DNA of 32,898 nt from Mobilitalea sp. (GCA_029974875.1 JARKQP010000057.1:1-32898); one strand, 5' to 3'. Counted from the first letter of the stretch, positions 16,237 through 24,470 are shown. Notes: generated from the letters alone by a model not told the origin. Numbers and translations are program-made.

Positions 16237-17169
16237 CTAGGCTGTAATGACGGTACCGTTCAATCCCTTCAGGCTTTGTCGTGCCTTATCCAGATGGCTG
16301 ATGATAGCCTTGCGGCCTTCCTTTTTTGTTACGAAGCTGACGCTGGCCTCAATCTTCGGGAGCATAGAGGTAACAGGGAACTGTCCCTCTGCAATATATT
16401 TTTGTGCATCGGCTGCAGTTAATGCATCCAAGGCTTGTGCTTTGTCCGTTCCAAAATTCAGGAAAACCTTATCCACACCGGTTAAGAATAGTAAAATATC
16501 CGCATCCAGCATATCAGCCAGCTTTTCGCTTACTAAATCCTTCTCAATTACGGCACTGGCACCCCGGAGGACTGTGCCCTGCTCCAAGACCGGTATACCG
16601 CCGCCGCCGCAGGCAATGACAAGCTGGTCTGCCTGGACAAGAGCCTTGATGGCATCAATTTCGTAGATATCAATTGGCTTTGGAGTTGCGATGATACGGC
16701 GGTAGCCTTCTTCTTCCTCTACCACATAATTTCCTTTTTTGATTTCCTCCTCAGCGTCTTCCTTAGTCATATGGCGGCCGATAGTCTTGGTCGGCTTCTG
16801 GAAGGCCGGGTCAAAGGGATCAACACGGACCTGGGTAATAATAGTAGATACGGGTTTAAAAATACCCCGATCTAAAAGCTCGGTACGTACCGCGTTCTGT
16901 AAATCATATCCGATATAGCCCTGGCTTAAAGCACCGCAGACCGACATGGGAGCCACGGTGAAGGTATTGTCTAAACGGCTGAACTCTGTCATTGCCCTGT
17001 GGAGCATGCCAACCTGAGGGCCGTTACTATGTGTGATAATGACCTCATATTTATCCTCTACTAAATCGGCAATTGCATTTGCCGCATGGATGATGGATTT
17101 CTTCTGTTCCGGAAGGTTGACTCCGAAGGCGTTTCTTCCTAAAGCGACTACGATTGTTTTTTTCTTCAT
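16237..17169 (-). CDS. arcC: Carbamate kinase
   Basis: Cytoplasmic kinase of 310 aa that makes ATP from carbamoyl phosphate and ADP, releasing carbamate. Motifs include THSNGPQVGML, LTQVRVDPFDPAFQ, the substrate and nucleotide region CGGGGIPV, and SMLPKIEA near the C-terminus. The N-terminal motif reads ALGRNAFG, with Arg12 where well-studied ArcC enzymes have Gly (ALGGNAL). I recall the same variant in other Clostridia homologues, so it may mark a subfamily. No arginine deiminase, ornithine carbamoyltransferase, antiporter or other carbamoyl-transferase is next to it, so the source of carbamoyl phosphate is unknown. It has its own promoter at 17225-17254. Confidence 0.95.
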   Translation of the reverse strand: MKKKTIVVALGRNAFGVNLPEQKKSIIHAANAIADLVEDKYEVIITHSNGPQVGMLHRAMTEFSRLDNTFTVAPMSVCGALSQGYIGYDLQNAVRTELLDRGIFKPVSTIITQVRVDPFDPAFQKPTKTIGRHMTKEDAEEEIKKGNYVVEEEEGYRRIIATPKPIDIYEIDAIKALVQADQLVIACGGGGIPVLEQGTVLRGASAVIEKDLVSEKLADMLDADILLFLTGVDKVFLNFGTDKAQALDALTAADAQKYIAEGQFPVTSMLPKIEASVSFVTKKEGRKAIISHLDKARQSLKGLNGTVITA

Positions 17170-17224
17170 ACTTTATTCCCCATTTCATCTTACTGATATG
17201 ATAAATAGCTCATTTATATGTTCT

Positions 17225-17254
17225 AATATACCATATCGCGGCTTTTGCTGTCAA
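17225..17254 (-). promoter_or_regulatory. Promoter of carbamate kinase
   Basis: On the minus strand a perfect TTGACA (17254-17249), 18-base spacer with TGG before the -10, and TATATT (17230-17225). The leader to the ATG is about 50 bases. Confidence 0.65.
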
Positions 17255-17270
17255 AAAACTTCTTGTCCGA

Positions 17271-17410
17271 ATGTATTTGTTTTTCTTATTCTGATGTAGC
17301 TTGTTTTTCTTGATTCTAATGTATTTGTTTTTCTTGTTCTAATGTATTTGTTTTTCTTATCTAATGTATCTTGTTTTTCTTATTCTAATGTATCTTGTTT
17401 TCTTGTTCCA
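17271..17410. repeat. Six-copy 22-25 bp T-rich tandem repeat
   Basis: Units begin with ATGTA at 17271, 17294, 17319, 17342, 17364 and 17388. Each continues with a TTTTTCTT-rich run and ends in TTCTA or a variant. Copies differ by small indels. It lies between the arcC promoter and the 3' end of the lyxose isomerase gene. Confidence 0.85.
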
Positions 17411-17463
17411 ATGTAGTTTATAAATATGAATTTTTTAATGTTTTTTATCGCTTCCAGGCCGGA

Positions 17464-18150
17464 TTACTGGGGACAGTATTTTGGGTACTCGCTGCAAAGC
17501 AGACGGTAAGGAGCCTCGTCCTCCTCAATCGTGGGGAAGCGTCCCATCGGCTCATAGAACCGGTTATCCCTGTTATCATCATTACACATGGAAACCTCAC
17601 CAATAAGCACATCCCCGGTGCCTGGCTTTACGTCAAAATCATGGTATTGATGGGGCCAGAGGGTAATGCTTTCCCCGGGTTTTAGCTCAATTCCCGTACC
17701 GGCAGGGACATAATAGGAGCGGCCGTCGGCATTTACCAACACATCGGCAGTGTCAAAGGAGCCATCCCCTTTATCATTATAGAGATGGATAATCAAGGTT
17801 CCGCCGCCGCGGTTGATAATATCCTCACTCTTGTTCCAATGGAAATGCATGGGGGAATGCTGTCCCTCTTTAAGCATTAACAGCTTTTCGGCATAGGTCT
17901 TCTTATATTTTGGATCATTCTGGTTACCGTTGCGGAGGGTAATCAGCGCAAAGCCTACCTTTTCAAAATCTCCAAGGCCATAATCAGTAATATCCCAGCC
18001 CAGCATATTGTCACGGATTTCATCATATTCTTCATTTTTGCTGCTCCAGTCCTCGGGAGTCCAGTGGCAGAAGGGCGGAAGCTCAAAGCGGTGCTTGCGG
18101 ACCAGCTCTTCCATATCCCGGATCGCATTGTTAATTTCTGAACGTTTCAT
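17464..18150 (-). CDS. D-lyxose isomerase family protein
   Basis: Cupin-fold ketol-isomerase of 228 aa, interconverting D-lyxose/D-xylulose and often D-mannose/D-fructose. The predicted divalent-metal site is in PMHFHWNKSED (His102, His104, Glu109), with a further histidine in LWPHQYHDF (His167 or His170). The frame is open 15 codons further upstream into the nitroreductase gene. ATG 18150 is chosen because GGAGG sits 7 bases before it and the conserved MKRSEIN starts there. It lies 4 bases after the nitroreductase gene, so the two are co-transcribed. Other YdaE-like sugar isomerase activities are possible. Confidence 0.87.
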   Translation of the reverse strand: MKRSEINNAIRDMEELVRKHRFELPPFCHWTPEDWSSKNEEYDEIRDNMLGWDITDYGLGDFEKVGFALITLRNGNQNDPKYKKTYAEKLLMLKEGQHSPMHFHWNKSEDIINRGGGTLIIHLYNDKGDGSFDTADVLVNADGRSYYVPAGTGIELKPGESITLWPHQYHDFDVKPGTGDVLIGEVSMCNDDNRDNRFYEPMGRFPTIEEDEAPYRLLCSEYPKYCPQ

Positions 18151-18154
18151 ATTA

Positions 18155-18817
18155 CTACCTCCATTTAAAATTATCCAGCCCGGCGCCCAGCTCAAAGTGG
18201 TATTTCACGATTCCCAGGTCAACCTTGGAATAAAAGCCTCCGGTAGCCTCTGCTGTTACGGTATCGCCTGCCAGCGTGAACAGGAATTTCTGCTGGTTCG
18301 TTGCCGTGGGCGCCAGCATGGCGGCCTTCATTCCGGAGCGGAACCAGTCAGGCTTATTAGCTGCCTTGCAAAGTGCTTCCATGGGCTTGCTCTTATGGGG
18401 CATGCCATGGTTTTTTCCATAGCCCAGGGCGATTACACAGCGAAGGGACTCATCCTTGGCAACCTTACAGGCGCATTTACCTTTACTGTAGGTAAGGGCA
18501 ACCCAGCAGGAGTCCAGCCCCAGCTGTGTGGCTCTTAGAACCAGCTTTTCCCCATAATAGCCTATTTTTTCGTCCAGTCCCGAACCCTTTTTTCCCACAA
18601 GGGCGATGTAATTCCTAACATTAATAAATTTTCCGTAATGAGCCATGATTCCGCTAAAAGCATTTGGCTCATTTGCCACGAGCTGTATGTTCAGACCGCT
18701 TTGCTGGTTGCAAGCTTCAATGTCAGCCTGAAGCTCCAGGATCAGGTCATCAGGAAGCTTCTGCTCGGTGTAGCTGCGTACGGAATGCCGTTCTGTCATT
18801 GCTTCTAATAGATCCAT
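18155..18817 (-). CDS. Nitroreductase-family protein (TM1586-type, PF14512-like)
   Basis: FMN-dependent-type reductase of 220 aa with a duplicated small nitroreductase half. It has the N-terminal RHSVRSYTEQ, the middle GYYGEKLVLRATQLGLDSCWVALTYSKGK (split here around G-Y-Y-G and LGLDSCW), and the C-terminal APTATNQQKFLF flavin/nucleotide segment. ATG 18817 follows GAGGGA by 7 bases; an ATG at 18847 lacks a ribosome site. The physiological substrate is unknown. It is upstream of, and coupled to, the lyxose isomerase gene; no functional link between the two is obvious. Confidence 0.88.
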   Translation of the reverse strand: MDLLEAMTERHSVRSYTEQKLPDDLILELQADIEACNQQSGLNIQLVANEPNAFSGIMAHYGKFINVRNYIALVGKKGSGLDEKIGYYGEKLVLRATQLGLDSCWVALTYSKGKCACKVAKDESLRCVIALGYGKNHGMPHKSKPMEALCKAANKPDWFRSGMKAAMLAPTATNQQKFLFTLAGDTVTAEATGGFYSKVDLGIVKYHFELGAGLDNFKWR

Positions 18818-18897
18818 TATGTTTTCCCTCTTTCTTAATCCTTCCATAGAAATTGTCTGTTCCTAATTTTTTAGTTTATCTGTATTATGCCGTATCT

Positions 18898-19013
18898 GCA
18901 GATTAGGTGCCCATAGACTTCGTCTGCCCGTTCATGTTGCACTTATCCATGGATGTCATGGCATCTGCTTGAACAAGCCCGGCAAATGTCATGATATTCA
19001 TGGACTAATCTGC
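18898..19013 (-). ncRNA. Candidate structured leader RNA upstream of the nitroreductase gene
   Basis: Perfect 9-bp arms (GCAGATTAG and CTAATCTGC, at 19013-19005 and 18906-18898 on the minus strand) close a 98-base interior. Inside are small hairpins GCTT-gttc-AAGC and AGAC-gaa-GTCT, and a repeated CATGACAT. A separate 9-bp inverted repeat (18994-19002 with 19018-19026) overlaps one arm and would compete with it. I recognise no known riboswitch. The remaining part of 18818-19241 shows no gene. Confidence 0.35.
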
Positions 19014-19024
19014 CCATCATGAAT

Positions 19025-19033
19025 ATTATACCA
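19025..19033 (-). promoter_or_regulatory. Possible extended -10 promoter for the nitroreductase operon
   Basis: TGGTATAAT on the minus strand with no good -35. It would give a leader of about 200 bases containing the inverted repeats at 18898-19026. Confidence 0.4.
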
Positions 19034-19171
19034 TATTATTCTTGATATGGCTCATAAAGAAAGAAAAAATAAGATAAATATATGGCATTAACCGCCAGCT
19101 TTCCTGAAGCCCTTACGGACATTGCAGGAGCAAAAGAAAATACGTGCAGCCATGGAAAGCATAAGGCGGCA

Positions 19172-19216
19172 GCCTGCATATTATGCTTATTATAAGCCTA
19201 ATTTATTGCAGGCTTA
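19172..19216 (+). other. Overlapping hairpins upstream of the amidase gene
   Basis: GCCTGCA (19172-19178) pairs with TGCAGGC (19207-19213), while TAAGCCT (19193-19199) pairs with AGGCTTA (19210-19216). The two folds exclude each other. They lie 26 bases before the amidase ATG and could affect its translation. Confidence 0.3.
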
Positions 19217-19241
19217 ATACTATGGAAAGTGAGGGAAAGCT

Positions 19242-20147
19242 ATGATACGAATCAATGTAGACGCAGGTCATGGAAGCAATACTTCGGGGAAGAGGACGCC
19301 TCCCTTGCCGGTAAACGTGGATTTTGACGGGGACGGAGTAGCGGATGTCTTAAAGGGAAATACGATCAAGGAGCATTTTGCCAATGTCCAGATTGCGGTT
19401 TTATTAGTTGCAGAGCTGAAGAGGTGTGGCTTTGAAGTGTCTAAAACCGGCTTTGATGATGCCAATGCAGGTAATGATGCGGATGTGTCAATCAGCGGCA
19501 GGCAAAAGGCCATTAAGGCTGCTGGCTGCGATTATTCTGTTTCTATACATTTTAATGCATATGGGAATGGAAAGACCTTTAATTCGGCGGAGGGTGTCAG
19601 TGTCTATATCCACAGCAGTTATCCGAAGGATAGCAGGAAAATGGCGGGTAAGATCCTGAACCAGCTGGTAATGGGGACAAAACAGAAGAACAGGGGAGTG
19701 CAATCTGCTAATCTTGGTATTTGCAACTGTAAGGTCATGAATACAAAAGCCGCTATCTTAGTGGAAAGTGCCTTTATGACTAATTTAAATGAAGCAGTTA
19801 ACATGATGGGTAAGAAGAAGTATTGGGAGGAAACTGCGGTTGAGATTGCAAAGGGCATCTGTGAATATACGGGTGTTACCTATGTGAAAAAACCAACAGG
19901 ATCGAAAGCGGCTGTCATTTATAAGGTTCAGGCAGGCAGCTATGGGAGCAAGACAGAAGCGAATAAGGCGGCAGAGCAGCTAAAGAAAAAAGGATTTAAG
20001 GAAATGTATGTGCACTCAGCCAAGGTCAGTGGCAAGACCGTGTATAGGGTGCAGCTGGGGATCTTCTCTACAAAAGAAAATGCGGATAAAATGCTGGCCC
20101 GGGCTAAGGCGGCAGGCTTTAGTAAGGCATTCATACAAAAAGCATAA
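19242..20147 (+). CDS. N-acetylmuramoyl-L-alanine amidase with C-terminal SPOR domain
   Basis: Zinc amidase (Amidase_3 type) of 301 aa cutting the lactyl-alanine bond of peptidoglycan. Zinc ligands are His10 (DAGHG), Glu44 and His103 (SIHFNA), and the catalytic Glu175 is in VESAFM. Residues about 225-301 form a SPOR domain (YKVQAGSYGSKTEA, then VQLGIFSTKENA), which binds denuded glycan strands. There is no signal peptide, as in the mother-cell lysis amidase CwlC of Bacillus, so release through lysis or a non-classical route is likely. Unusually, residues 27-35 (DFDGDGVAD) look like an EF-hand-type calcium loop inserted in the catalytic domain. The ATG follows GAGGGAAAGC. Confidence 0.9.
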   Translation: MIRINVDAGHGSNTSGKRTPPLPVNVDFDGDGVADVLKGNTIKEHFANVQIAVLLVAELKRCGFEVSKTGFDDANAGNDADVSISGRQKAIKAAGCDYSVSIHFNAYGNGKTFNSAEGVSVYIHSSYPKDSRKMAGKILNQLVMGTKQKNRGVQSANLGICNCKVMNTKAAILVESAFMTNLNEAVNMMGKKKYWEETAVEIAKGICEYTGVTYVKKPTGSKAAVIYKVQAGSYGSKTEANKAAEQLKKKGFKEMYVHSAKVSGKTVYRVQLGIFSTKENADKMLARAKAAGFSKAFIQKA

Positions 20148-20278
20148 GAAGTATTAAGGAGCGCGCCCTCTAAAAATGTTTATATTAAATGTTTATATTA
20201 ATAGTAATAAAGAAAGGAAATGGTCTATAGAATTAGATAGAGGAACCATATAATTTCTATAATTACGGAGGGACCGGC

Positions 20279-20437
20279 ATGATGGACGATATGGATTTTT
20301 ACGAAAGGCAGGAGCTAAATGATGTTGAATTCCAGGAGGAAGATGAAAAGGATATTAAAATCTTTCAAGAAATAGAGGACAGCGCAGCCGAAGATGAGTT
20401 TGACGACCAGCTGGCATATGATGAGACGCAGGAGTAG
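20279..20437 (+). CDS. Small acidic protein of unknown function
   Basis: A 52-aa open frame beginning MMDDMDFYERQEL and ending AYDETQE. More than a third of residues are Asp or Glu, with few basic ones, and there is no membrane segment. GGAGGG lies 6 bases before the first ATG, and a strong terminator starts about 50 bases after the stop, so it looks like a real gene. It may be co-transcribed with the amidase 131 bases upstream. I do not recognise a family. Confidence 0.6.
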   Translation: MMDDMDFYERQELNDVEFQEEDEKDIKIFQEIEDSAAEDEFDDQLAYDETQE

Positions 20438-20484
20438 TTAGATAGATAAAATAATTATACTTCCAACTTGAAAATAATTAAATT

Positions 20485-20523
20485 GAAAAGAAGCAATCCC
20501 AGTAGGCGGGACTGCTTCTTTTT
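20485..20523. terminator. Intrinsic terminator after the small acidic gene
   Basis: AAAAGAAGCAATCCC pairs with GGGACTGCTTCTTTTT (one mismatch) around a 7-base loop. The A-tract on the left makes it bidirectional, so it may also end the minus-strand MFS transcript. Confidence 0.85.
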
Positions 20524-20529
20524 AGGATA

Positions 20530-20703
20530 AATTACTGTTGCTAATTTATTGTTGTTATTTTATTGCTGTTATTTTTATTGCTATTAAATTATTGTTGCTA
20601 TTTTATTGCTGTTATTTTTATTGCTATCATTTTATTGCCGCTATTTTATTGCCGCTATCTTATTGCTGTTATCTTATTGCTGTTATCTTATTATTGTTGC
20701 TAT
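20530..20703. repeat. Degenerate tandem repeat of about 14 bp (TTATTGCTGTTAT-like)
   Basis: About a dozen imperfect units of the form TTATTGC(T/C)G(T/C)TAT or TTATTGCTAT, including a longer sub-block that recurs about 51 bases apart. It lies just past the stop of the MFS gene, in its 3' untranslated region on the minus strand. Open frames rich in Leu, Tyr and Cys across it are artefacts. Confidence 0.8.
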
Positions 20704-20726
20704 CAAGCGGTATTATCAGGCAAGTA

Positions 20727-22007
20727 TTACAGATCCTTTCCAACCAGGGTATCATCAACGAAGAACATAACAATGGTAGCAACTGCCGCCAGGCATGCAA
20801 GGAAGATATAGGCCGCCGTATAGGATACACTATGGCCGATAACACCAACCACCGCTACACCTAAGGCTCCTAAAGCAGCAACGATGGGCTTGATAACCTT
20901 GTAAGACATAGGGAAATCATAGCGTCCCCAGATTGTATTACAGATGGATACCAGATAATTAGCGGATCCGCCCAACAGTACGCCCAGGAACGGAAGGGAC
21001 AGATAAACAGTTACAGGGTTAGGTATCAGGTTTAAAATGATAGAGGCAATTCCAAAGAAGTATGTAATAATTGTTGCCTTCTTAGGACCTACATGGGCAT
21101 CCAATACGCCGCAAAGATAACTTCCCACACAGGCAACCGCGCCTGTAATGGTAAGCATAACGATAATCTGGGGCATCTGGTAGCCGGCCTGCATAAAGCG
21201 GGGTACGAAGTTGGTCATAATACCAAGGGCAAATAATTCCATAACACCAAGGGAGAAACCAATCAGCCAGGTTGTCTTGGTAGCAAACAGCTTCTTTACG
21301 GTCCAAGGGGAGGTTTTCATGTAAGCTAAGCCTTCCTGTAACTGACGGTCAGCAGCAGCCTTGTCAAAGCTCTTGTCATTATCCGGGAAGGCACCGGCCT
21401 GCTCCGGGAAATCACGGATGAATACGATACAGATGATGCACAGGATCAGGGTTGCAATACCGTAAAAGTTGTAGATAGTAGTTAAGCCGCCCATTGCCAG
21501 CAGGTTGCTCGTAAGGGGAAGGGAGATCATGGCGGATACCGGGAAGCCTATGGTAACCCAGCCCATTGCCAGACCTTTTTTCCTTGGGAACCAGTTAGAG
21601 ATAACATTAAGGTTTGCTATGTAAGCGAAGCCCATTCCGCCAACGCTTGCAGCTGCAAGGCAGATAAAGTATACAATAGGGCTTGAAGCGTGCCCCCATA
21701 AGAAGCAGGCTGCGGAGCAGATACCTAAGGAAAGAGCCCAGGCAAAACGGATGGATATCTTGTGGGATATGATTCCCCACATAGCTGCACCGACCACGGC
21801 GATCCAGGCTGTTATGGTTGAAAAAATGTAAAGCAGGCTGATGTTCCACTCCTTTATCTCCGCAAAGGCTCCAATGGTAACATTCAGGGAGTCGTTAATG
21901 ATGGAGCTGTCAAACAAAATGCAAACAAAAGAAAACAGAATGACAAGCCAACCCTTACCTCCAAAGCTGCTACTGGTTTTTGAAAATTCATAATTTTTTG
22001 TTCCCAT
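20727..22007 (-). CDS. MFS transporter, first of a tandem pair
   Basis: Major facilitator of 426 aa with about 12 hydrophobic helices in two halves and a central charged loop (around FPEQAGAFPDNDKSFD). The segment NWFPRKKGLAMGW between helices 4 and 5 resembles the oxalate/formate-antiporter-like group. ATG 22007 has AAAGGA 10 bases upstream. A TTG three codons earlier is possible. It lies 57 bases downstream of another MFS gene with which it is probably co-transcribed. The substrate is unknown. Confidence 0.88.
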   Translation of the reverse strand: MGTKNYEFSKTSSSFGGKGWLVILFSFVCILFDSSIINDSLNVTIGAFAEIKEWNISLLYIFSTITAWIAVVGAAMWGIISHKISIRFAWALSLGICSAACFLWGHASSPIVYFICLAAASVGGMGFAYIANLNVISNWFPRKKGLAMGWVTIGFPVSAMISLPLTSNLLAMGGLTTIYNFYGIATLILCIICIVFIRDFPEQAGAFPDNDKSFDKAAADRQLQEGLAYMKTSPWTVKKLFATKTTWLIGFSLGVMELFALGIMTNFVPRFMQAGYQMPQIIVMLTITGAVACVGSYLCGVLDAHVGPKKATIITYFFGIASIILNLIPNPVTVYLSLPFLGVLLGGSANYLVSICNTIWGRYDFPMSYKVIKPIVAALGALGVAVVGVIGHSVSYTAAYIFLACLAAVATIVMFFVDDTLVGKDL

Positions 22008-22064
22008 GTCCCTCAATTCCTTTCATGTTTTATCATTTTGATTTTTTGTTATTTCTATCATTAT

Positions 22065-23225
22065 TCATTCCTGGGCAGCAGCGCTTGTGCTCTTGCTGGT
22101 CAGGGCTAAGATAATAGCGATCACAGTTCCGGCAACCAGCAGGATGGAGGACACAAACCATACGAACTGGCCATCATCCTTTCTGCCGAACATCGCACCA
22201 ATCAGAGCTAAGATCGCAGGTGCAACCGCGGTTCCCACATTAACAAAGGTCATATACATACCGCTCGCAAAGGAACCTGCAGATTTAGGGGCAGCCTCAA
22301 TAACCCTCATCATACCGTATGGCAGGAGCAGACCGAAGCCTAAGCCCACAAAGCAGGAGCCTACAACAACGATGCCAAAGCTGGGAGCCTGGGATAGGAT
22401 AAAGAACCCGAGTACGTTGATGAGTAACAGGATTGGAAGGGTCGCCTTCTTGAGGATATGTAATACACCCGCATATATAATACCGGCGATCAATGAAAGC
22501 AGGGTCATTGCCATACTTGCTAATCCGGACTGAGCTGCATTTCCGCCTAATTCAGCAACTACATAGGAAATGAAGCCGAAGAAACCAAAGTAAATAACTG
22601 CATAGATCAGGATTGCGATGCAGATAAAGGACATCCTGCCATTGAACTTGGCACCTTCCTCTTTTCTTTTCTCCGCCTTTGGAGGCTCAGGAAGAAATGC
22701 TGCCACTAAAATAAAGGTAACGGCGGCAAAGGCATAAATTAAGAAGGAAAGTCTCCAGTTGATTGAGGCAAGAATACCTGCAAGGGCAGAAGTAACAATA
22801 TTACCGATCGCAACAGCAGCACTCTGCCAGCCGATCATGGTCTTGAATTCATCCCCTTTGTAGAAATCTGCAATTAATCCCGCGCAATATGGTAGGAATA
22901 AACCGGTACCGGCGCCAAGTAATGCCCTACATACGATCATGAAGGTGAAATTTGGAACCAGCATGGGAGCCATACCACCGATCAGGTATAAGATCAAACC
23001 GATATACAGAATCGTCTTGGTCTTAATTTTTCCTGCGAGTAAGCCGGATACGAAGCCGAAGGGAATCGCCACTGCTGATGCTACTACCACCATGATCTGC
23101 ATCTGTGTTGCATCCCTGTTGACTGCCTCACCAATCGCAGCAAGTGCCGGTGAAATTGTCAACCTGAGCATTGTTAAAAAAGAAAGCGATAAAATTGATA
23201 CTTTGAGAATGTTGTTTCCTTTCAT
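22065..23225 (-). CDS. MFS transporter, second of a tandem pair
   Basis: Major facilitator of 386 aa with about 12 helices. The conserved CRALLGAGTGLFLPY follows helix 3, and the basic central loop contains PEPPKAEKRKEEG. It shares little direct sequence with the neighbouring MFS, so this is not a recent duplication. GGAGAG precedes the ATG. It is transcribed divergently from a LysR gene 311 bases away, the usual arrangement for a LysR-controlled transporter. The substrate cannot be told from sequence. Confidence 0.88.
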   Translation of the reverse strand: MKGNNILKVSILSLSFLTMLRLTISPALAAIGEAVNRDATQMQIMVVVASAVAIPFGFVSGLLAGKIKTKTILYIGLILYLIGGMAPMLVPNFTFMIVCRALLGAGTGLFLPYCAGLIADFYKGDEFKTMIGWQSAAVAIGNIVTSALAGILASINWRLSFLIYAFAAVTFILVAAFLPEPPKAEKRKEEGAKFNGRMSFICIAILIYAVIYFGFFGFISYVVAELGGNAAQSGLASMAMTLLSLIAGIIYAGVLHILKKATLPILLLINVLGFFILSQAPSFGIVVVGSCFVGLGFGLLLPYGMMRVIEAAPKSAGSFASGMYMTFVNVGTAVAPAILALIGAMFGRKDDGQFVWFVSSILLVAGTVIAIILALTSKSTSAAAQE

Positions 23226-23466
23226 TATATCTCTCCTTTGGTTATATGTACTGGTACTATTTTTTTAACAAAAGTTTGTCAAAAAATTAGCAGACTTCTA
23301 CTACTAATTATAGAATTTCGCTAAAGATTTGTATAATAACTATTTCGTCATAATATATAGTGAAAAAGTTATTTGACTAAGTAAATTATGCAATAAGACG
23401 AAGACTAAAAAACAGGGAAAAATTTGTGAAAAAGCTGAAAAAAGCCTTATTTTTCAACGGATTTGG

Positions 23467-23496
23467 CTTGTCGACAAGTTGATAATGTAATATAAT
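23467..23496 (+). promoter_or_regulatory. LysR-gene promoter with overlapping palindrome
   Basis: TTGTCG (23468-23473), 17-base spacer, TATAAT (23491-23496). A perfect 12-bp palindrome CTTGTCGACAAG (23467-23478) covers the -35, a good place for autorepression. In the rest of the 311-base gap (23226-23536) the minus strand holds a TTGACA near 23281 but no convincing -10; nothing else is clear. Confidence 0.55.
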
Positions 23497-23536
23497 AGGC
23501 TTGTAGGATAGTAAAAGCGTTTTATGGGGGACAAGT

Positions 23537-24418
23537 ATGAACTTATTAAGATTAAAATATTTTGTAGAGGCGGCGAAATGTGAGAATTTTACAGAAGCTT
23601 CGAAAAATTTATATACTACTCAGCCAAATTTAAGCAAACAAATAGCCGTCATGGAGGATGAGCTGGGAGTGCTCCTGTTCCATAGGGCCAAGCAAAATGT
23701 ATTTTTGACAAAGGCAGGACGTTACCTGTATGACCAGTTAAAGGATATCCCGGAGAAAACAGAGGATGCCTTCGAATACGCGAAGGCGTTAAACAGGGGA
23801 GAGCAGGGGACAATTTCAATCGGTATTTTAGAGGGACAGGACGTAAACCTGGTCCTGTCAGACCGTATTCACCGCCTGAGCGGTGAGTTTCCGGCGATTG
23901 ACTTCACCCTGGAAAGGGATACTTTCAGTAAGCTGCGGAAGGGGCTGGACAGCTTCCGTTATGATGTAATCATTACCCTGTCCTTTGAATTGGGCGTGCT
24001 TCAGCATCATAATTATGAGACGTTAATAAGCCAAAAGGGAGCACTGGCGGTGAGCCGTAAAAATCCCAAGGCAGAGCTGCCAATTCCTACACTGATGGAT
24101 TTCAGGAGCGAAAAGTTTGTATCAATTTCACCGGAGGAATCCCTGGGCGGTTACCGGGGATTAAAGGAGCAATGCAGGGTCTATGGCTTCGAGCCGAAGA
24201 TCGTCCGTTATACGGACAACCTGGAGAATCTTTTGCTTTGTGTGGAGACAGGGGTGGGTGTGGCAGTCCTTGACCGCAATACCCGTTTGGAGAAAAATCC
24301 AAATGTCCGGATGATCTCCCTGCCGGACAGCGCAAATGCGGATACGATTGCCGTATGGAAAAAGAATAACAACAATCCTTTGTTAGGACAGATTATAGAT
24401 TGCCTAAAGGTAAGCTGA
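23537..24418 (+). CDS. LysR-family transcriptional regulator
   Basis: A 293-aa protein with the LysR helix-turn-helix at residues about 1-60 (LLRLKYFVEAAKCENFTEAS, then QPNLSKQIAVMEDELG) and a substrate-binding domain from about residue 90 (GTISIGILEG onward). It is divergent from the two MFS genes and is probably their regulator. The ATG is preceded by GGGGGA. A perfect hairpin terminator follows immediately. Confidence 0.92.
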   Translation: MNLLRLKYFVEAAKCENFTEASKNLYTTQPNLSKQIAVMEDELGVLLFHRAKQNVFLTKAGRYLYDQLKDIPEKTEDAFEYAKALNRGEQGTISIGILEGQDVNLVLSDRIHRLSGEFPAIDFTLERDTFSKLRKGLDSFRYDVIITLSFELGVLQHHNYETLISQKGALAVSRKNPKAELPIPTLMDFRSEKFVSISPEESLGGYRGLKEQCRVYGFEPKIVRYTDNLENLLLCVETGVGVAVLDRNTRLEKNPNVRMISLPDSANADTIAVWKKNNNNPLLGQIIDCLKVS

Positions 24419-24421
24419 GAG

Positions 24422-24464
24422 AAATCCCAGATACATTCAGAATATTGATGTATCTGGGATTTTT
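24422..24464. terminator. Bidirectional terminator between LysR and the isoprenoid-type gene
   Basis: Perfect 15-bp stem (24422-24436 with 24448-24462), 11-base loop, then TT. It ends 7 bases before the 3' end of the convergent gene and probably serves both. Confidence 0.85.
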
Positions 24465-24470
24465 CAGTGG

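Noticed and set aside
17271..17410. T-rich repeat as a CRISPR array
   Set aside because: Units of 22-25 bases follow one another directly with indels and no unique spacers; no cas genes are present.
18151..18195. N-terminal extension of the lyxose isomerase beginning MSWAPGW
   Set aside because: It overlaps the nitroreductase gene and lacks a ribosome site; the ATG at 18150 has a GGAGG at correct spacing.
20538..20864. Hydrophobic Leu/Tyr/Cys-rich open frames after the acidic peptide gene
   Set aside because: They run through the TTATTGCTGTTAT-like repeat and into the antisense of the MFS gene; composition is a product of the repeat.
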